Numbered from the stretch's first letter, positions 35,252 through 44,647 are shown. The stretch: 64,000 nucleotides of DNA from RGIG9608 sp045612365 (GCA_045612365.1 JAZKYY010000011.1:1-64000); one strand, 5' to 3'. A program made the numbers and translations. The notes: generated by a model not told the origin, from the letters alone.

Positions 35252-36825
35252 GAAAAAAAGTTTTGATGATACTGCTTTCTCTTCCTATTCTTTTGTTCGG
35301 AGAGAGAGAATTTTCGGCACAGCAATATTGGAAGCTGAACAATGCTATAAATTCTATTTTAGGTTTTTATATTGATTCTGTTTCGGATTCTGTTATAGTA
35401 GAAAATGCAATAAAAGGCGTTTTGCAAGAACTTGATCCACATTCAACATACATTCCTGCTTCAGAGATTGAGAAAGCAAATGAATCAATTAACGGAAATT
35501 TTGAAGGAATTGGAATTTCGTTTCAAATGATTGATGATACGTTGCAAGTTTTGCAAATAATTTCGGGTTGTCCGGCCCAGAAAGTTGGCGTTTTGCCTGG
35601 AGATCAATTGATTCGAGTAGATGGAGAAACAATTTCTGGAGTAAAAATGAGCATTTCGGATATGACGAAAAGAATTAGAGGACCAAAAGGTAGCGAAGTG
35701 GTTGTTGATATCAAGCGAAAAGGAGAAGAGAATCTTATTCCGTTTTATATCACAAGAGATAAAATACCTGTTTATACGCTTGATGCAGCATATAAGATTG
35801 ATAAGCAGACGGCGTATATCAAGATTAATAGTTTTGGATTTCAAACAATGTCAGAATTCCATTCTGCTATGAATAAATTGGGATCCTTTTCGAATATCAT
35901 TCTTGATTTGAGAGGAAATGGTGGAGGTTTGCTGAAAACGGCATTAGAACTGACCGATGAGTTTCTTTCGGGCGAGAGAACTATTGTATATACACAAGAA
36001 AGTGGAGATTTGCTCGACGAGGAAAAAACTATAAAAAAAGGAAAATATGAAAACTGCAATTTGGTAGTTTTGGTGGATGAATATTCTGCTTCGGCTAGCG
36101 AAATTGTAGCAGGTGCTTTGCAAGATTGGGATAGGGCATTGATTGTTGGTCGGCGAACTTTTGCCAAAGGATTGGTACAGCGTCCGTTGGCGTTGAATGA
36201 TGGTTCTGTAATTCGTCTGACAGTGGCTCGTTATCTTACTCCTACAAAACGTTGGATTCAGCGCCCTTACAATGAGGGGATGGAAAAATATTATCGTGAT
36301 TTGGAAAATAGACTTTCAAGAGGCGAATTGCAATGCGCAGATAGTATTGATTTCCCTGATTCGTTGAAATATGAAACGTTGATAAAAAAACGTGTAGTTT
36401 ATGGCGGAGGAGGTATTATGCCTGATGTGTTTGTTCCGTTGGATACAACTGGTTTTTCGGATTATTATCAAAATGTTATAGCTAAAGGCGTTTTGAATAA
36501 AACTATCTCAAAATACTTTCTTGAAAATGAAAAATCATTGAAGAGAAACTATAAAAGTGTAGAAGATTTTGTGGGAAATTATAACGTAGAAGAATCTCTG
36601 CTTTGTAATCTGAAAACAAATGCCCAAGTAGCTGGAATTGAGTTTGATCAGGAACAATATGATCGTTCAAAATCGTTAATAGAGATGCTTATAAAAGCCA
36701 TTGTTGCTCGTGATTTATGGGATTCTTCAGCTTATTTTCAGGTTATGAATGAGCAAGATCAAATGATGAAAAAATCGCTTGAGATTCTGCAAAATGGCGA
36801 AATTGATATGTATATGAACAGATAG
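35248..36825 (+). CDS. S41 C-terminal processing peptidase
   Basis: A 525-residue protein. Signal peptide about 1-24; a PDZ domain about 75-165 (GIGISFQMIDDTLQV, AQKVGVLPGDQLIRVDG); the S41 catalytic domain about 185-350 with ILDLRGNGGG, VDEYSASASEIVAGALQD (nucleophile Ser) and RTFAKGLVQ (catalytic Lys). A C-terminal helical tail follows. Periplasmic tail-specific protease of the CtpA kind. Translationally coupled to the transporter gene. Confidence 0.93.
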   Translation: MRKKVLMILLSLPILLFGEREFSAQQYWKLNNAINSILGFYIDSVSDSVIVENAIKGVLQELDPHSTYIPASEIEKANESINGNFEGIGISFQMIDDTLQVLQIISGCPAQKVGVLPGDQLIRVDGETISGVKMSISDMTKRIRGPKGSEVVVDIKRKGEENLIPFYITRDKIPVYTLDAAYKIDKQTAYIKINSFGFQTMSEFHSAMNKLGSFSNIILDLRGNGGGLLKTALELTDEFLSGERTIVYTQESGDLLDEEKTIKKGKYENCNLVVLVDEYSASASEIVAGALQDWDRALIVGRRTFAKGLVQRPLALNDGSVIRLTVARYLTPTKRWIQRPYNEGMEKYYRDLENRLSRGELQCADSIDFPDSLKYETLIKKRVVYGGGGIMPDVFVPLDTTGFSDYYQNVIAKGVLNKTISKYFLENEKSLKRNYKSVEDFVGNYNVEESLLCNLKTNAQVAGIEFDQEQYDRSKSLIEMLIKAIVARDLWDSSAYFQVMNEQDQMMKKSLEILQNGEIDMYMNR

Positions 36826-36826
36826 G

Positions 36827-36846
36827 TTTCTACTAGTTTCTACTAG
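36827..36846. repeat. Two adjacent copies of a 10-bp unit
   Basis: TTTCTACTAG occurs twice without a gap directly after the S41 stop codon. Confidence 0.8.
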
Positions 36847-36918
36847 TAGGTGGAAGGTTGAGTTATGGCTTTAACTTCGTAAGTTTTCATTATCTTTGCA
36901 ACGAAATAAAACTCCATT

Positions 36919-38376
36919 TTGAAAAAGTTAGACCTCTACATATTGCGCAATTTTTTTGTTACGTTTTTGGCCACATTTTTCATTTGTCTTTTTATCGTGG
37001 TGATGCAGACTTTGTGGATGCGTGTAAATGATTTAGTAGGGAAAGGTTTTGACGTTTCTTTGTTGTTTGAGTTTTTTCTTTATTCGGCACTTTCTCTTGT
37101 TCCATTGGCATTGCCTTTAGCAGTTTTGTTGGCTTCGTTGATGTCATTTGGAGATATGGGCGAAAAACTTGAACTTCTGGCTATGAAGTCGGCAGGGATT
37201 TCTCTTTTTAGGATTGTGTTGCCACTTCTGATTAGTGTGATAATGCTTTCTGTTGGAGCTTTCTTCTTTTCAAATAACGTATTGCCCGAAACGCAAAAAA
37301 AACTTTGGGCTTTGATTTTCTCCATCAAACATAAATCTCCAGAGTTAGAAATTCCTACTGGTGAATTCTACTCGGGAATAACCGGATTGAATATTTATGT
37401 TCGGGAAAAAGATTATCAGAAAAAACTTTTGAAAAGCGTCAAAATGTACGATTTTTCAAATGGATTTAGAGATGCCGCAATATTAACAGCCGATTCGGCA
37501 AGGATAGAATCAACAAAAGATAAAATGAATCTAGTGTTAACTCTTTATGCTGGGGAAATGTTTGAAAATTTGAAAACGGAACAAAAATCGAAAAACAATA
37601 TTCCTTATCGTAGAGAAACGTTCAAACAGAAGGAGATTTTGATTGATTTTGATGGTAATTTCAATAGAATGGATGAGTCTTTCTTGCAAGATCAGCACAT
37701 TAGTAAGGATCTTAAGCGGTTGGATAAAGATATTGATTCTTCCCGTTTGGTAAGAGATTCGGTTTATCTTGCCTATTTGGATAGAGTAGAGAATAATACA
37801 TTTTTCAAACCATTGGGTGAAAATATAAATAAGGATTCTGTATTTTCTATTGCTAAAAATACAGAAGAAACATTTCATAGTTACGATGCAGATTCGCTTT
37901 TTAGAACATTGTCAAAGGCTCAAATGGAGAAGGTGCTGAAATTTGCTCAAAATAAAATAGAGGTTGCAAAGAGCAATGTGCGTTACAATCAAACATTGAT
38001 AGATTCTGCACAGTCGTACGTGAATAAGCATTTGGTAGAATGGTACAACAGATTTACCTTGTCTTTTGCTTGTATAATTTTCTTTTTTATAGGGATGCCT
38101 TTGGGTTCGATTATTCGAAAGGGAGGATTGGGTATGCCGGTTGTTATTTCGGTAGTGTTTTTTATAATTTACTATATTCTAAATAATATAGGAACAAAAA
38201 TGGCAACTGAAGGAGTTTGGAATACGTTTTTTGGGATGTGTTTTAGTTCCTTGATTTTGTTGCCAATAGGTATTTTTTTGACTTATAAGGCAGCTACAGA
38301 TTCGCCATTGTTCAATTCAGAGGCATGGAGTAAGATGTTTTCAAAATTAAAATTGTCGTCAAAGAAAAAAATATAA
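36919..38376 (+). CDS. LptF/LptG-family permease, TTG start
   Basis: A 485-residue protein that begins with TTG at 36919; the conserved N-terminus KKLDLYILRNFF requires it, and the next in-frame ATG is at residue 28 inside the first membrane helix. A -7 box (TATCTTTG, 36890-36897) leaves a very short leader. Six membrane helices flank a periplasmic beta-jellyroll region (about 130-350). LptF/G forms the inner-membrane part of the lipopolysaccharide export ABC transporter. It is longer than typical LptG because of a charged insert (about 215-370). ribBA follows after 4 bases. Confidence 0.88.
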   Translation: MKKLDLYILRNFFVTFLATFFICLFIVVMQTLWMRVNDLVGKGFDVSLLFEFFLYSALSLVPLALPLAVLLASLMSFGDMGEKLELLAMKSAGISLFRIVLPLLISVIMLSVGAFFFSNNVLPETQKKLWALIFSIKHKSPELEIPTGEFYSGITGLNIYVREKDYQKKLLKSVKMYDFSNGFRDAAILTADSARIESTKDKMNLVLTLYAGEMFENLKTEQKSKNNIPYRRETFKQKEILIDFDGNFNRMDESFLQDQHISKDLKRLDKDIDSSRLVRDSVYLAYLDRVENNTFFKPLGENINKDSVFSIAKNTEETFHSYDADSLFRTLSKAQMEKVLKFAQNKIEVAKSNVRYNQTLIDSAQSYVNKHLVEWYNRFTLSFACIIFFFIGMPLGSIIRKGGLGMPVVISVVFFIIYYILNNIGTKMATEGVWNTFFGMCFSSLILLPIGIFLTYKAATDSPLFNSEAWSKMFSKLKLSSKKKI

Positions 38377-38380
38377 TAAT

Positions 38381-39586
38381 ATGAAAATAAATACAATAGA
38401 AGAAGCTATAGAAGATTTTCGTGAAGGGAAATTTTTAATCGTGGTAGATGATGAGGATCGTGAGAATGAAGGTGATTTCATTATTGCAGCTGAAAAAATT
38501 ACACCAGAAAAGGTGAATTTTATGCTCAAGAATGCTCGTGGATTGCTTTGTGCTCCTATTACTATTTCGCGTTGCAACGAACTTGATTTGCCACGTCAAG
38601 TGTCGGATAACACGTCAATACTTGGAACTCCTTTTACGGTTACTATTGATAAAATAGAAGGGTGCTCAACAGGAGTTTCTGCTGCTGATAGAGCAGCTAC
38701 CATTCGTGCTTTGGCTGATCCAAATTCAACTCCTCAGACATTTGGTCGTCCGGGTCATATCAATCCTCTTTATGCACAAGAAAAAGGAGTTCTTCGTCGT
38801 GCGGGTCATACTGAAGCAACCATTGATATGGCACGTCTTGCAGGGCTTTATCCTGCTGGAGCACTGATGGAAATAATGAACGAAGATGGAACAATGGCAC
38901 GAATGCCAGAGTTGCAAAAAATTGCGGAAAAGTTTGGAATTAAGATTATTACAATCCACGATTTGATTGAATATAGACTTCGTACAGAAACTATCGTTGA
39001 AAAAGGTCAGGAAGCTGATTTGCCAACTTCTTATGGTCATTTTAAGATTATTCCGTTTCGTCAAAAGTCAAATGGTTTGGAACATGTTGCCCTTGTGAAA
39101 GGAACTTGGGAAGAAAACGAACCTGTTTTGGTGCGAGTACATTCATCTTGTGCTACGGGAGATATATTTGGCTCAAAACGTTGCGAATGTGGAGAACAAC
39201 TTCATTTGGCAATGCAAGCAGTTGAAAAAGAAGGAAAGGGTGCAGTGATCTATCTTAATCAGGAGGGACGTGGTATTGGTCTTATGGATAAAATTGCAGC
39301 ATATAAATTGCAAGAAGAAGGTCTTGATACGGTAGAAGCAAATATTCATCTTGGTTATAAAGCAGATGAGCGCGATTATGGTGTAGGAGCGAGTATTTTG
39401 CGAGAAATCGGTATTAAGAAAATGAGATTAATGACAAATAACCCAGTTAAGCGCATTGGATTGGAAGGATATGGTTTGGAGATTGTGGAAAATGTTCCTA
39501 TTGAGATAGAAACAAATAAATACAACTCTGACTATATGAAAACCAAAAAAGAAAAGATGGGTCACACGCTCAAGAACTTGAAATAG
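38381..39586 (+). CDS. ribBA: 3,4-dihydroxy-2-butanone-4-phosphate synthase / GTP cyclohydrolase II
   Basis: A 401-residue fusion. RibB domain about 1-200 (DDEDRENEGDFI, HTEATIDMARLAG); RibA domain about 205-400 (VHSSCATGDIFGSKRCECGEQL with the zinc Cys, YLNQEGRGIGL, LMTNNPVKRIGLEGYG). It provides both entry reactions to riboflavin synthesis. It follows the LptF/G gene closely and precedes DUF5009 by one base, so the three look co-transcribed. No FMN riboswitch was seen. Confidence 0.97.
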   Translation: MKINTIEEAIEDFREGKFLIVVDDEDRENEGDFIIAAEKITPEKVNFMLKNARGLLCAPITISRCNELDLPRQVSDNTSILGTPFTVTIDKIEGCSTGVSAADRAATIRALADPNSTPQTFGRPGHINPLYAQEKGVLRRAGHTEATIDMARLAGLYPAGALMEIMNEDGTMARMPELQKIAEKFGIKIITIHDLIEYRLRTETIVEKGQEADLPTSYGHFKIIPFRQKSNGLEHVALVKGTWEENEPVLVRVHSSCATGDIFGSKRCECGEQLHLAMQAVEKEGKGAVIYLNQEGRGIGLMDKIAAYKLQEEGLDTVEANIHLGYKADERDYGVGASILREIGIKKMRLMTNNPVKRIGLEGYGLEIVENVPIEIETNKYNSDYMKTKKEKMGHTLKNLK

Positions 39587-39587
39587 A

Positions 39588-40706
39588 ATGTCGTTTCAGC
39601 AACAACGTTTGGTTTCTTTAGATGTGCTTAGGGGTGCGGATTTGTTCTTTCTAGTTGCACTTCAACCTTTGCTTTGGAAACTTTGTGAGGCCTATCACTC
39701 TCCATTTACAACAGTACTGAAAGCTCAAATTGATCATGTGGCTTGGCAGGGTTTTAGTGCTTGGGATATTGTAATGCCTCTTTTTCTTTTTATGTCGGGG
39801 ATTACGATTCCATTTGCATTTTCTCGCTATAAAAAAGGGACTAATAAAGATATTCGTTTGTGGCTAAAAATTGCAAAACGAGTTCTAATTCTTTGGTTGT
39901 TAGGTTGCGTTGTTCAAGGAAATTTATTGGCTTTTGATATTTCTTGTTTTAGACTATTTTCAAATACATTACAAGCTATTGCAATTGGTTACTTGGTAAG
40001 TTCTGTTTTGTATTTATTCTTCAAGATCAAGTGGCAAATTATTTTTGCTTTAGTTTTCTTACTTATTTATTGGGCGTTATTTTATTTTGTTGGGAATAAT
40101 GATTTTTCTCCAATAGGAAATATTGCTTGCCAAATTGATAATGTAGTTTTAGGAAGATTCAAAGACGGTGTGTTTTGGGAAAATGGACAATGGTTTTTCT
40201 CGGAATCATATACCTATACATGGGTGTTGAGTAGTTTGAATTTTTCAGTAACAATGCTTTTAGGGACTTTTGCAGGTGTGTTGCTAAAATCTTCAATCTC
40301 GGAGAAAAGAAAATCACTCTTTTTGGTGATAATAGGAGTTGTATTGATTTTGTTAGGACTTGTTTGGAGTTTGCAAATGCCTATAATAAAACGTCTTTGG
40401 ACAAGTTCGATGACATTGTTTAGTGGAGGAATCTGTTTTCTGTTAATGGCTGTTTTTTATTATTTGGTTGATGTGCGGAAAGTGCAAAAACCGTTTCTTT
40501 GGCTAAGGATTTATGGAATGAATTCTATTGTAGCTTATGTGTTGTTCGAAGCAGTGAATTTCAGAAGTATAGGAAAATCGTTGTTTTTTGGGTTGGAACA
40601 ATTCTCTGTGAATTTTTATCCATTTTTTATTGAACTATCTCAAGTTGGATGTGTCTTTTTTTTGCTTTACTTTATGTATAAGCGCAACTATTTTGTAAAA
40701 ATCTAG
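39588..40706 (+). CDS. DUF5009/HGSNAT-like membrane acyltransferase
   Basis: A 372-residue protein with about ten membrane helices. The N-terminal RLVSLDVLRGADLF and WDIVMPLFLFMSGI are signatures of the heparan-alpha-glucosaminide N-acetyltransferase/NagX family; the conserved His of HVAW (about 49) may be catalytic. Probably acetylates an amino sugar across the inner membrane, by inference. Starts one base after ribBA. Confidence 0.8.
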   Translation: MSFQQQRLVSLDVLRGADLFFLVALQPLLWKLCEAYHSPFTTVLKAQIDHVAWQGFSAWDIVMPLFLFMSGITIPFAFSRYKKGTNKDIRLWLKIAKRVLILWLLGCVVQGNLLAFDISCFRLFSNTLQAIAIGYLVSSVLYLFFKIKWQIIFALVFLLIYWALFYFVGNNDFSPIGNIACQIDNVVLGRFKDGVFWENGQWFFSESYTYTWVLSSLNFSVTMLLGTFAGVLLKSSISEKRKSLFLVIIGVVLILLGLVWSLQMPIIKRLWTSSMTLFSGGICFLLMAVFYYLVDVRKVQKPFLWLRIYGMNSIVAYVLFEAVNFRSIGKSLFFGLEQFSVNFYPFFIELSQVGCVFFLLYFMYKRNYFVKI

Positions 40707-40719
40707 AAAGGGATTTTTC

Positions 40720-41865
40720 TTAAAAAAGTGTTGAAACAAAGAGTCTTGTTTCTTTATCTGCTTCTACATAGTCTTCGTAAGAGGGTTGATCAACGAATTT
40801 TATTTTTTGCATAGCGGTTTCTATTAAGTTGTTCATTTGTAGAAAACCGATTTTTTCTTCCAAAAATGCTTTTACTACAACTTCGTTGGCTGCGTTAAGG
40901 ATGCAAGGCATATTTCCTCCTTTCTTCATTGCATCAAAAGCAAATTGTAGATTTCTAAATTTTTTCAAATCTGGTTGTTCAAACGTGAGTTGTGTTGTTT
41001 TTGTAAAATCAACACGAGGAAAATCAGCTTCTATGCGTTCAGGATAGGTAAGCGCATATTGAATGGGAAGTCTCATGTCAGGTGCTCCAAGTTGAGCTTT
41101 TATGGCACCGTCAGTAAACTGAACCATACTATGAACAATGCTCTGAGGGTGAACAAGCACTTCTATTTGTTTTGCATCCAATCCGAATAACCATTTTGCT
41201 TCAATAACTTCAAAACCTTTGTTCATCATACTTGCAGAGTCGATAGTTATTTTTGCTCCCATTTCCCAATTTGGATGTTTTAGGGCTTGTTTTGCAGTAA
41301 CTTTTTTTAATTCTTCGTAAGAAAGTGTACGAAAAGGTCCTCCTGATGCAGTAAGTATTATTTTTTCTATTTTATTGTCATATTCCCCAGTAAGGCATTG
41401 AAAAATAGCGGAATGTTCACTATCTACAGGAAGAATTGGAGTGTTGTGTTTTTGTGCTAAATTACAAATAAGTTCTCCTGCCACTACAAGCGTTTCTTTG
41501 TTAGCTAAAGCAATCGTTTTGCCAGCTTCTATGGCTTTGATGGTAGGAAGAAGTCCTGAGTATCCAACCATTGCTGTAACAACAATATCTATAGATTGCA
41601 TCTGAACCATCTCAGCAATGGAATTGTTGCCAGAGAATACTTTTATTGGTAAATCTGCCAATGCATCTTTGATTTTTGAGTAAAGAGATTCGTTTGCTAT
41701 ACAAACAATTTCTGGTTTGAATTCTCGTGCTTGTTCAATAAGTAAATCAACATTATTGTTGCCTGTGATGGCATAAAGTTCAAAACGATTAGGATTTTGT
41801 TTGATTACTTGTAAAGTTTGAGTTCCGATTGAACCAGTAGAACCGAGAATTGCAATTTTTTTCAT
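40720..41865 (-). CDS. dxr: 1-deoxy-D-xylulose-5-phosphate reductoisomerase
   Basis: Start placed at ATG 41865 (MKKIAILGSTGSIG); an upstream in-frame ATG adds 15 residues that include part of obgE. 381 residues: NADPH-binding GSTGSIGTQTL, then LANKETLV and PVDSEHSAIFQ (metal/substrate site), SASMMNKGFEVIEA and a C-terminal helical domain. It is the second enzyme of the non-mevalonate isoprenoid pathway. It lies 23 bases downstream of obgE on the same strand. Confidence 0.96.
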   Translation of the reverse strand: MKKIAILGSTGSIGTQTLQVIKQNPNRFELYAITGNNNVDLLIEQAREFKPEIVCIANESLYSKIKDALADLPIKVFSGNNSIAEMVQMQSIDIVVTAMVGYSGLLPTIKAIEAGKTIALANKETLVVAGELICNLAQKHNTPILPVDSEHSAIFQCLTGEYDNKIEKIILTASGGPFRTLSYEELKKVTAKQALKHPNWEMGAKITIDSASMMNKGFEVIEAKWLFGLDAKQIEVLVHPQSIVHSMVQFTDGAIKAQLGAPDMRLPIQYALTYPERIEADFPRVDFTKTTQLTFEQPDLKKFRNLQFAFDAMKKGGNMPCILNAANEVVVKAFLEEKIGFLQMNNLIETAMQKIKFVDQPSYEDYVEADKETRLFVSTLF

Positions 41866-41888
41866 CTTTGTCGCTTTTTTCTCTTTTG

Positions 41889-42878
41889 CTATTCTTGTAG
41901 TGCACTCCAAATCATATCTTTTAGTTCGGTTATTCCATCGTTTGTTACTGAGGATATAAATATGCTTGGAATATTCGGTAGTTTCTTTTGTAAATCAGTA
42001 AGAATTTCTTCGTCAATTAAATCAGATTTTGTAATTGCTAAAATTCGTTTTTTATCTGCTAATTCGGGGTTGTATTCTCTCAGTTCATTTAGCAGAATAT
42101 TATATTCTTTTTCAATGTCTTCACTGTCGGAAGGAATCATGAAGAGAAGAATGGAATTTCGTTCTATGTGACGCAAAAATCTTAATCCGAGTCCCTTGCC
42201 TTCGTGAGCCCCTTCAATAATTCCTGGAATGTCTGCCATACAAAAAGACTTGTTGTCTCTATATGTTACTATTCCTAGATTCGGCACAAGTGTGGTAAAT
42301 GGATAATTTGCAATTTGTGGTTTTGCTGCTGAAACCACTGATAGGAGAGTGGATTTTCCTGCATTTGGGAATCCAACTAAACCCACGTCTGCAAGCACTT
42401 TGAGTTCGAGTATAATAGAACGTTCTTGCATTGGCTCGCCTGGTTGAGCGTAACGAGGTGTTTGATTTGTGGCTGTACGAAAATGCCAGTTGCCTAATCC
42501 GCCACGTCCACCTTTAAGCAGTATGACTTCTTGTCCATGTTCCGTTACATCACAGATAAACTCGTGAGTTTCTCCGTCGTATGCCATTGTTCCGCAAGGA
42601 ACTTCAATTATCTCATCTTTGCCATCTGCTCCAAAACTTCTACTTCCTCCGCCGCTTTCGCCATGCCCTGCAAAAATATGACGTGCATATTTTAGGTGAA
42701 TAAGAGTCCAATAATCTTTGTTCGCACGGAGAATGACGTGTCCACCTCGGCCACCATCTCCTCCGTCAGGACCTCCTTTTGGAATGTATTTTTCTCGATG
42801 AAAATGAGCAGAACCAGCACCTCCTTTCCCGCTTCGGCAAAAGATTTTTACATAATCAACAAAATTTGAACTTGCCAT
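41889..42878 (-). CDS. obgE: Obg GTPase
   Basis: A 329-residue protein. Glycine-rich Obg fold residues 1-158 (GKGGAGSAHFHREK, GGPDGGDGGRGGH), then a G domain with G1 GFPNAGKSTLLS (about 166), G3 DIPGIIEGAHEGKGLG and G4 TKSD. The C-terminal OCT domain is absent, usual for Bacteroidetes. It acts in ribosome maturation and stress signalling. Co-transcribed with dxr. Confidence 0.96.
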   Translation of the reverse strand: MASSNFVDYVKIFCRSGKGGAGSAHFHREKYIPKGGPDGGDGGRGGHVILRANKDYWTLIHLKYARHIFAGHGESGGGSRSFGADGKDEIIEVPCGTMAYDGETHEFICDVTEHGQEVILLKGGRGGLGNWHFRTATNQTPRYAQPGEPMQERSIILELKVLADVGLVGFPNAGKSTLLSVVSAAKPQIANYPFTTLVPNLGIVTYRDNKSFCMADIPGIIEGAHEGKGLGLRFLRHIERNSILLFMIPSDSEDIEKEYNILLNELREYNPELADKKRILAITKSDLIDEEILTDLQKKLPNIPSIFISSVTNDGITELKDMIWSALQE

Positions 42879-42969
42879 TTTTCTTGTGAGAGTTGAAGGG
42901 TGGTTAATGTTTCTACATAAAAATTCGTTTCGGAAATCGTTCCGAAACGCATACTTTTTTGAAATTTTG

Positions 42970-43043
42970 CTCTTCAGGTTGGACTTGAACCAACGACCCT
43001 CTGATTAACAGTCAGATGCTCTAACCGACTGAGCTACTGAAGA
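42970..43043 (-). tRNA. tRNA-Asn (anticodon GTT), copy 1
   Basis: Acceptor TCTTCAG/CTGAAGA, D-arm TAGCTCAG, anticodon stem TCTGA/TCAGA with loop CTGTTAA (GTT), T-loop GGTTCAAGTCC. 74 bases. Upstream, on the minus strand, lies a truncated second copy. Confidence 0.95.
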
Positions 43044-43056
43044 ATTATTTTTTTTG

Positions 43057-43099
43057 CGCTTCAAGATGGGCTTGAACCAACGACCCCCTGAATTAACAG
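43057..43099 (-). pseudogene. 3' fragment of a tRNA-Asn gene
   Basis: These 43 bases match the 3' part of the tRNA-Asn at 44542-44615 with one substitution and one inserted A, from the discriminator base to the anticodon region. The 5' half is replaced by unrelated AT-rich sequence. It has the look of an attachment-site remnant or an unequal exchange between tRNA genes. Confidence 0.75.
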
Positions 43100-43288
43100 G
43101 TATAAAATCATTATTGGTTATCAACGCATTACAAAATTGTTGCTACTTATTTGCGATTTTATATTATTATATAATCGTTTGTAGTGACTGAATTTTGTGC
43201 TGCAAAGATATATATTTCTTTTGACATTTATAAAATATAGATTAAAAACTTTTCCAATTTCTTGAAAAATTGTTGTGTCGGATATGAG
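43100..43288. other. AT-rich spacer with a minus-strand promoter
   Basis: No gene seen. A minus-strand -7 box TATCTTTG (43203-43210) points towards the tRNA-Asn fragment and tRNA-Asn copy 1, and so probably drives both. Confidence 0.4.
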
Positions 43289-43301
43289 TACCTTTGCAAT
43301 G

Positions 43302-43427
43302 GTCGGGCATGGAGGTTATTGCTCCTGAAGGCGATGGTTTTAGCGTGAGATACCAGTATAACCGCTACCATCTATCTGAATGAAAGATGGCACGAGCCTG
43401 AAGCTCGGGGACAATAGCAATAGAATC
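43302..43427 (+). ncRNA. Unassigned multi-hairpin intergenic element
   Basis: A plus-strand -7 box TACCTTTG (43289-43296) is followed by TATTGCT (43317-43323) pairing with AGCAATA (43416-43422). Inside are a helix GATGG+AGCG (43333-43337, 43342-43345) with CGCT+CCATC (43363-43366, 43368-43372), an alternative helix CCATCT (43368-43373) with AGATGG (43385-43390) that excludes the former, and a hairpin CGAGC-CTGAA-GCTCG (43393-43407). GC content is above the surroundings. Strand is uncertain. I know no family for it. Confidence 0.4.
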
Positions 43428-43433
43428 AAAAGA

Positions 43434-43474
43434 AAAAATCCATATCCTGCAATTTTTGTGCAAAGATATGGATT
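43434..43474 (-). terminator. Terminator of the secreted-protein gene
   Basis: AAATCCATATC and GATATGGATTT, eleven perfect pairs; on the minus strand six T and then CTTTT follow. Confidence 0.75.
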
Positions 43475-43500
43475 TATACGCGTGTGCGAAAAGACGCGAA

Positions 43501-44256
43501 CTACAAGACCTTACAATACACCTCTCCTGTCCGAGTATTTACGAGATAAATTGCTGTCGTTCTGGCTAACAAAACAGTTGCCATGAAATTTTTAGAATTG
43601 TATGAACTAGGAGTAAACAAGAATAGGACGCCAACATTTCCTTTGTTTTCTTCGATTTTAAGAGCCACTTTAGCGTCTGCAACAGGTAAAAGAATTTCTT
43701 GTTTATAAAAAACATTATTTCCCCAAGTTCTTTTTGTGATATTTACTTTATTTTTGGGAAACCTTTTAGTCGCAAATTCAAACGCAAGATTTTCCTGGAC
43801 AAAATACCCCGGACAGTCGGGAAATCCCCAAGAACTATGCTCTTTTGTATAAGCAAATCCTTTACGTTCTACATCGTAATTTTTTTCTAACTTACCAATG
43901 TAATAGCAAGGAGTCTTTTTTAGTTTGTCTGACTTAGCCTTTAATTCAGCATACTGCTGTTTGTACTCATCGGTTTCTTTATATACTTGTTGTTTAAGAT
44001 CCGTGTCGTACAAACCAGCAAGTTTATAATAGCCAAATACATCTACATTCAAAGTAGATTCAAGCATAAAAAGTGGCGAAGGCTCATTTGAACCAGTAAA
44101 CTCTGGATATATAAAAACTTGGTCAGTATTATATGCTTTTTTCTCATCCAAGAACCTAACACATCCCTCTGTTAAAGAGGATAACGTTTGTTGTGCAAAC
44201 AATGACGGGATGGCACAAAACGCAAAAAATGCGAGAATATAGATTTTTGTTTTCAT
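43501..44256 (-). CDS. Secreted protein of unknown function
   Basis: Start placed at ATG 44256 (MKTKIYILAFF) so that a normal signal peptide (residues 1-22, cleaved after SLFAQ) begins the protein. 251 residues, no Cys after the signal apart from a few scattered ones, a helical charged stretch (about 80-115) and a beta-rich C-terminal half (VALKIEENKGNVGVLFLF). No family recognised. It is the only gene between the tRNA-Asn fragment and tRNA-Asn copy 2 and may be cargo of a lost integrated element. Confidence 0.65.
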   Translation of the reverse strand: MKTKIYILAFFAFCAIPSLFAQQTLSSLTEGCVRFLDEKKAYNTDQVFIYPEFTGSNEPSPLFMLESTLNVDVFGYYKLAGLYDTDLKQQVYKETDEYKQQYAELKAKSDKLKKTPCYYIGKLEKNYDVERKGFAYTKEHSSWGFPDCPGYFVQENLAFEFATKRFPKNKVNITKRTWGNNVFYKQEILLPVADAKVALKIEENKGNVGVLFLFTPSSYNSKNFMATVLLARTTAIYLVNTRTGEVYCKVL

Positions 44257-44496
44257 TATAAAATATATTTTATAATTCAGCATGCAAAATTACATAAAAT
44301 TTCCAAAATGCAAAAACACCTCCATGTCATTGATGGAATAGATGCAAACCTGCAGGCACGTCCGCAGGAGCCCATTCATAAAGAAAGCAAAAGCACTTGA
44401 CGATGCGTTAGGAAAATCAAACGTAGAATTATACGCAAATGAGATAATATGAGATTGCTAACATAGCAAAATAATCGCAAATAGTTTTAATGGCAA
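44257..44496. other. Intergenic stretch without supported gene
   Basis: A 30-codon frame at 44309-44401 and an overlapping fragment (KALDDALGKSNVELYANEII) ending at a TGA near 44453 look like frameshifted coding debris, with a CCTGC/GCAGG hairpin inside. Nothing intact. Confidence 0.3.
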
Positions 44497-44529
44497 TAAA
44501 AAAAGCACTTACTTTGTTTGTAAGTGCTT
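44497..44529 (-). terminator. Terminator of tRNA-Asn copy 2
   Basis: AAGCACTTAC (44503-44512) and GTAAGTGCTT (44520-44529), identical stem to that after tRNA-Pro. Confidence 0.8.
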
Positions 44530-44541
44530 GATTTTCAGGTG

Positions 44542-44615
44542 CGCTTCAAGATGGGTTTGAACCAACGACCCCCTGATTAACAGTCAGGTGCTCTAACCAA
44601 CTGAGCTATTGAAGC
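44542..44615 (-). tRNA. tRNA-Asn (anticodon GTT), copy 2
   Basis: Acceptor GCTTCAA/TTGAAGC, TAGCTCAG D-arm, anticodon stem CCTGA/TCAGG with loop CTGTTAA, T-loop GGTTCAAACCC. 74 bases. Confidence 0.95.
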
Positions 44616-44647
44616 TTTAAACGTTTCTCCTTTTGGGAAAAGCGTTG

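Noticed and set aside
43380..43586. A 68-residue plus-strand frame
   Set aside because: It spans the terminator hairpin and the antisense 3' end of the secreted-protein gene; no protein-like features.
44309..44401. A 30-residue ORF
   Set aside because: No conserved features, and an overlapping frame shows equally good fragments; treated as debris.
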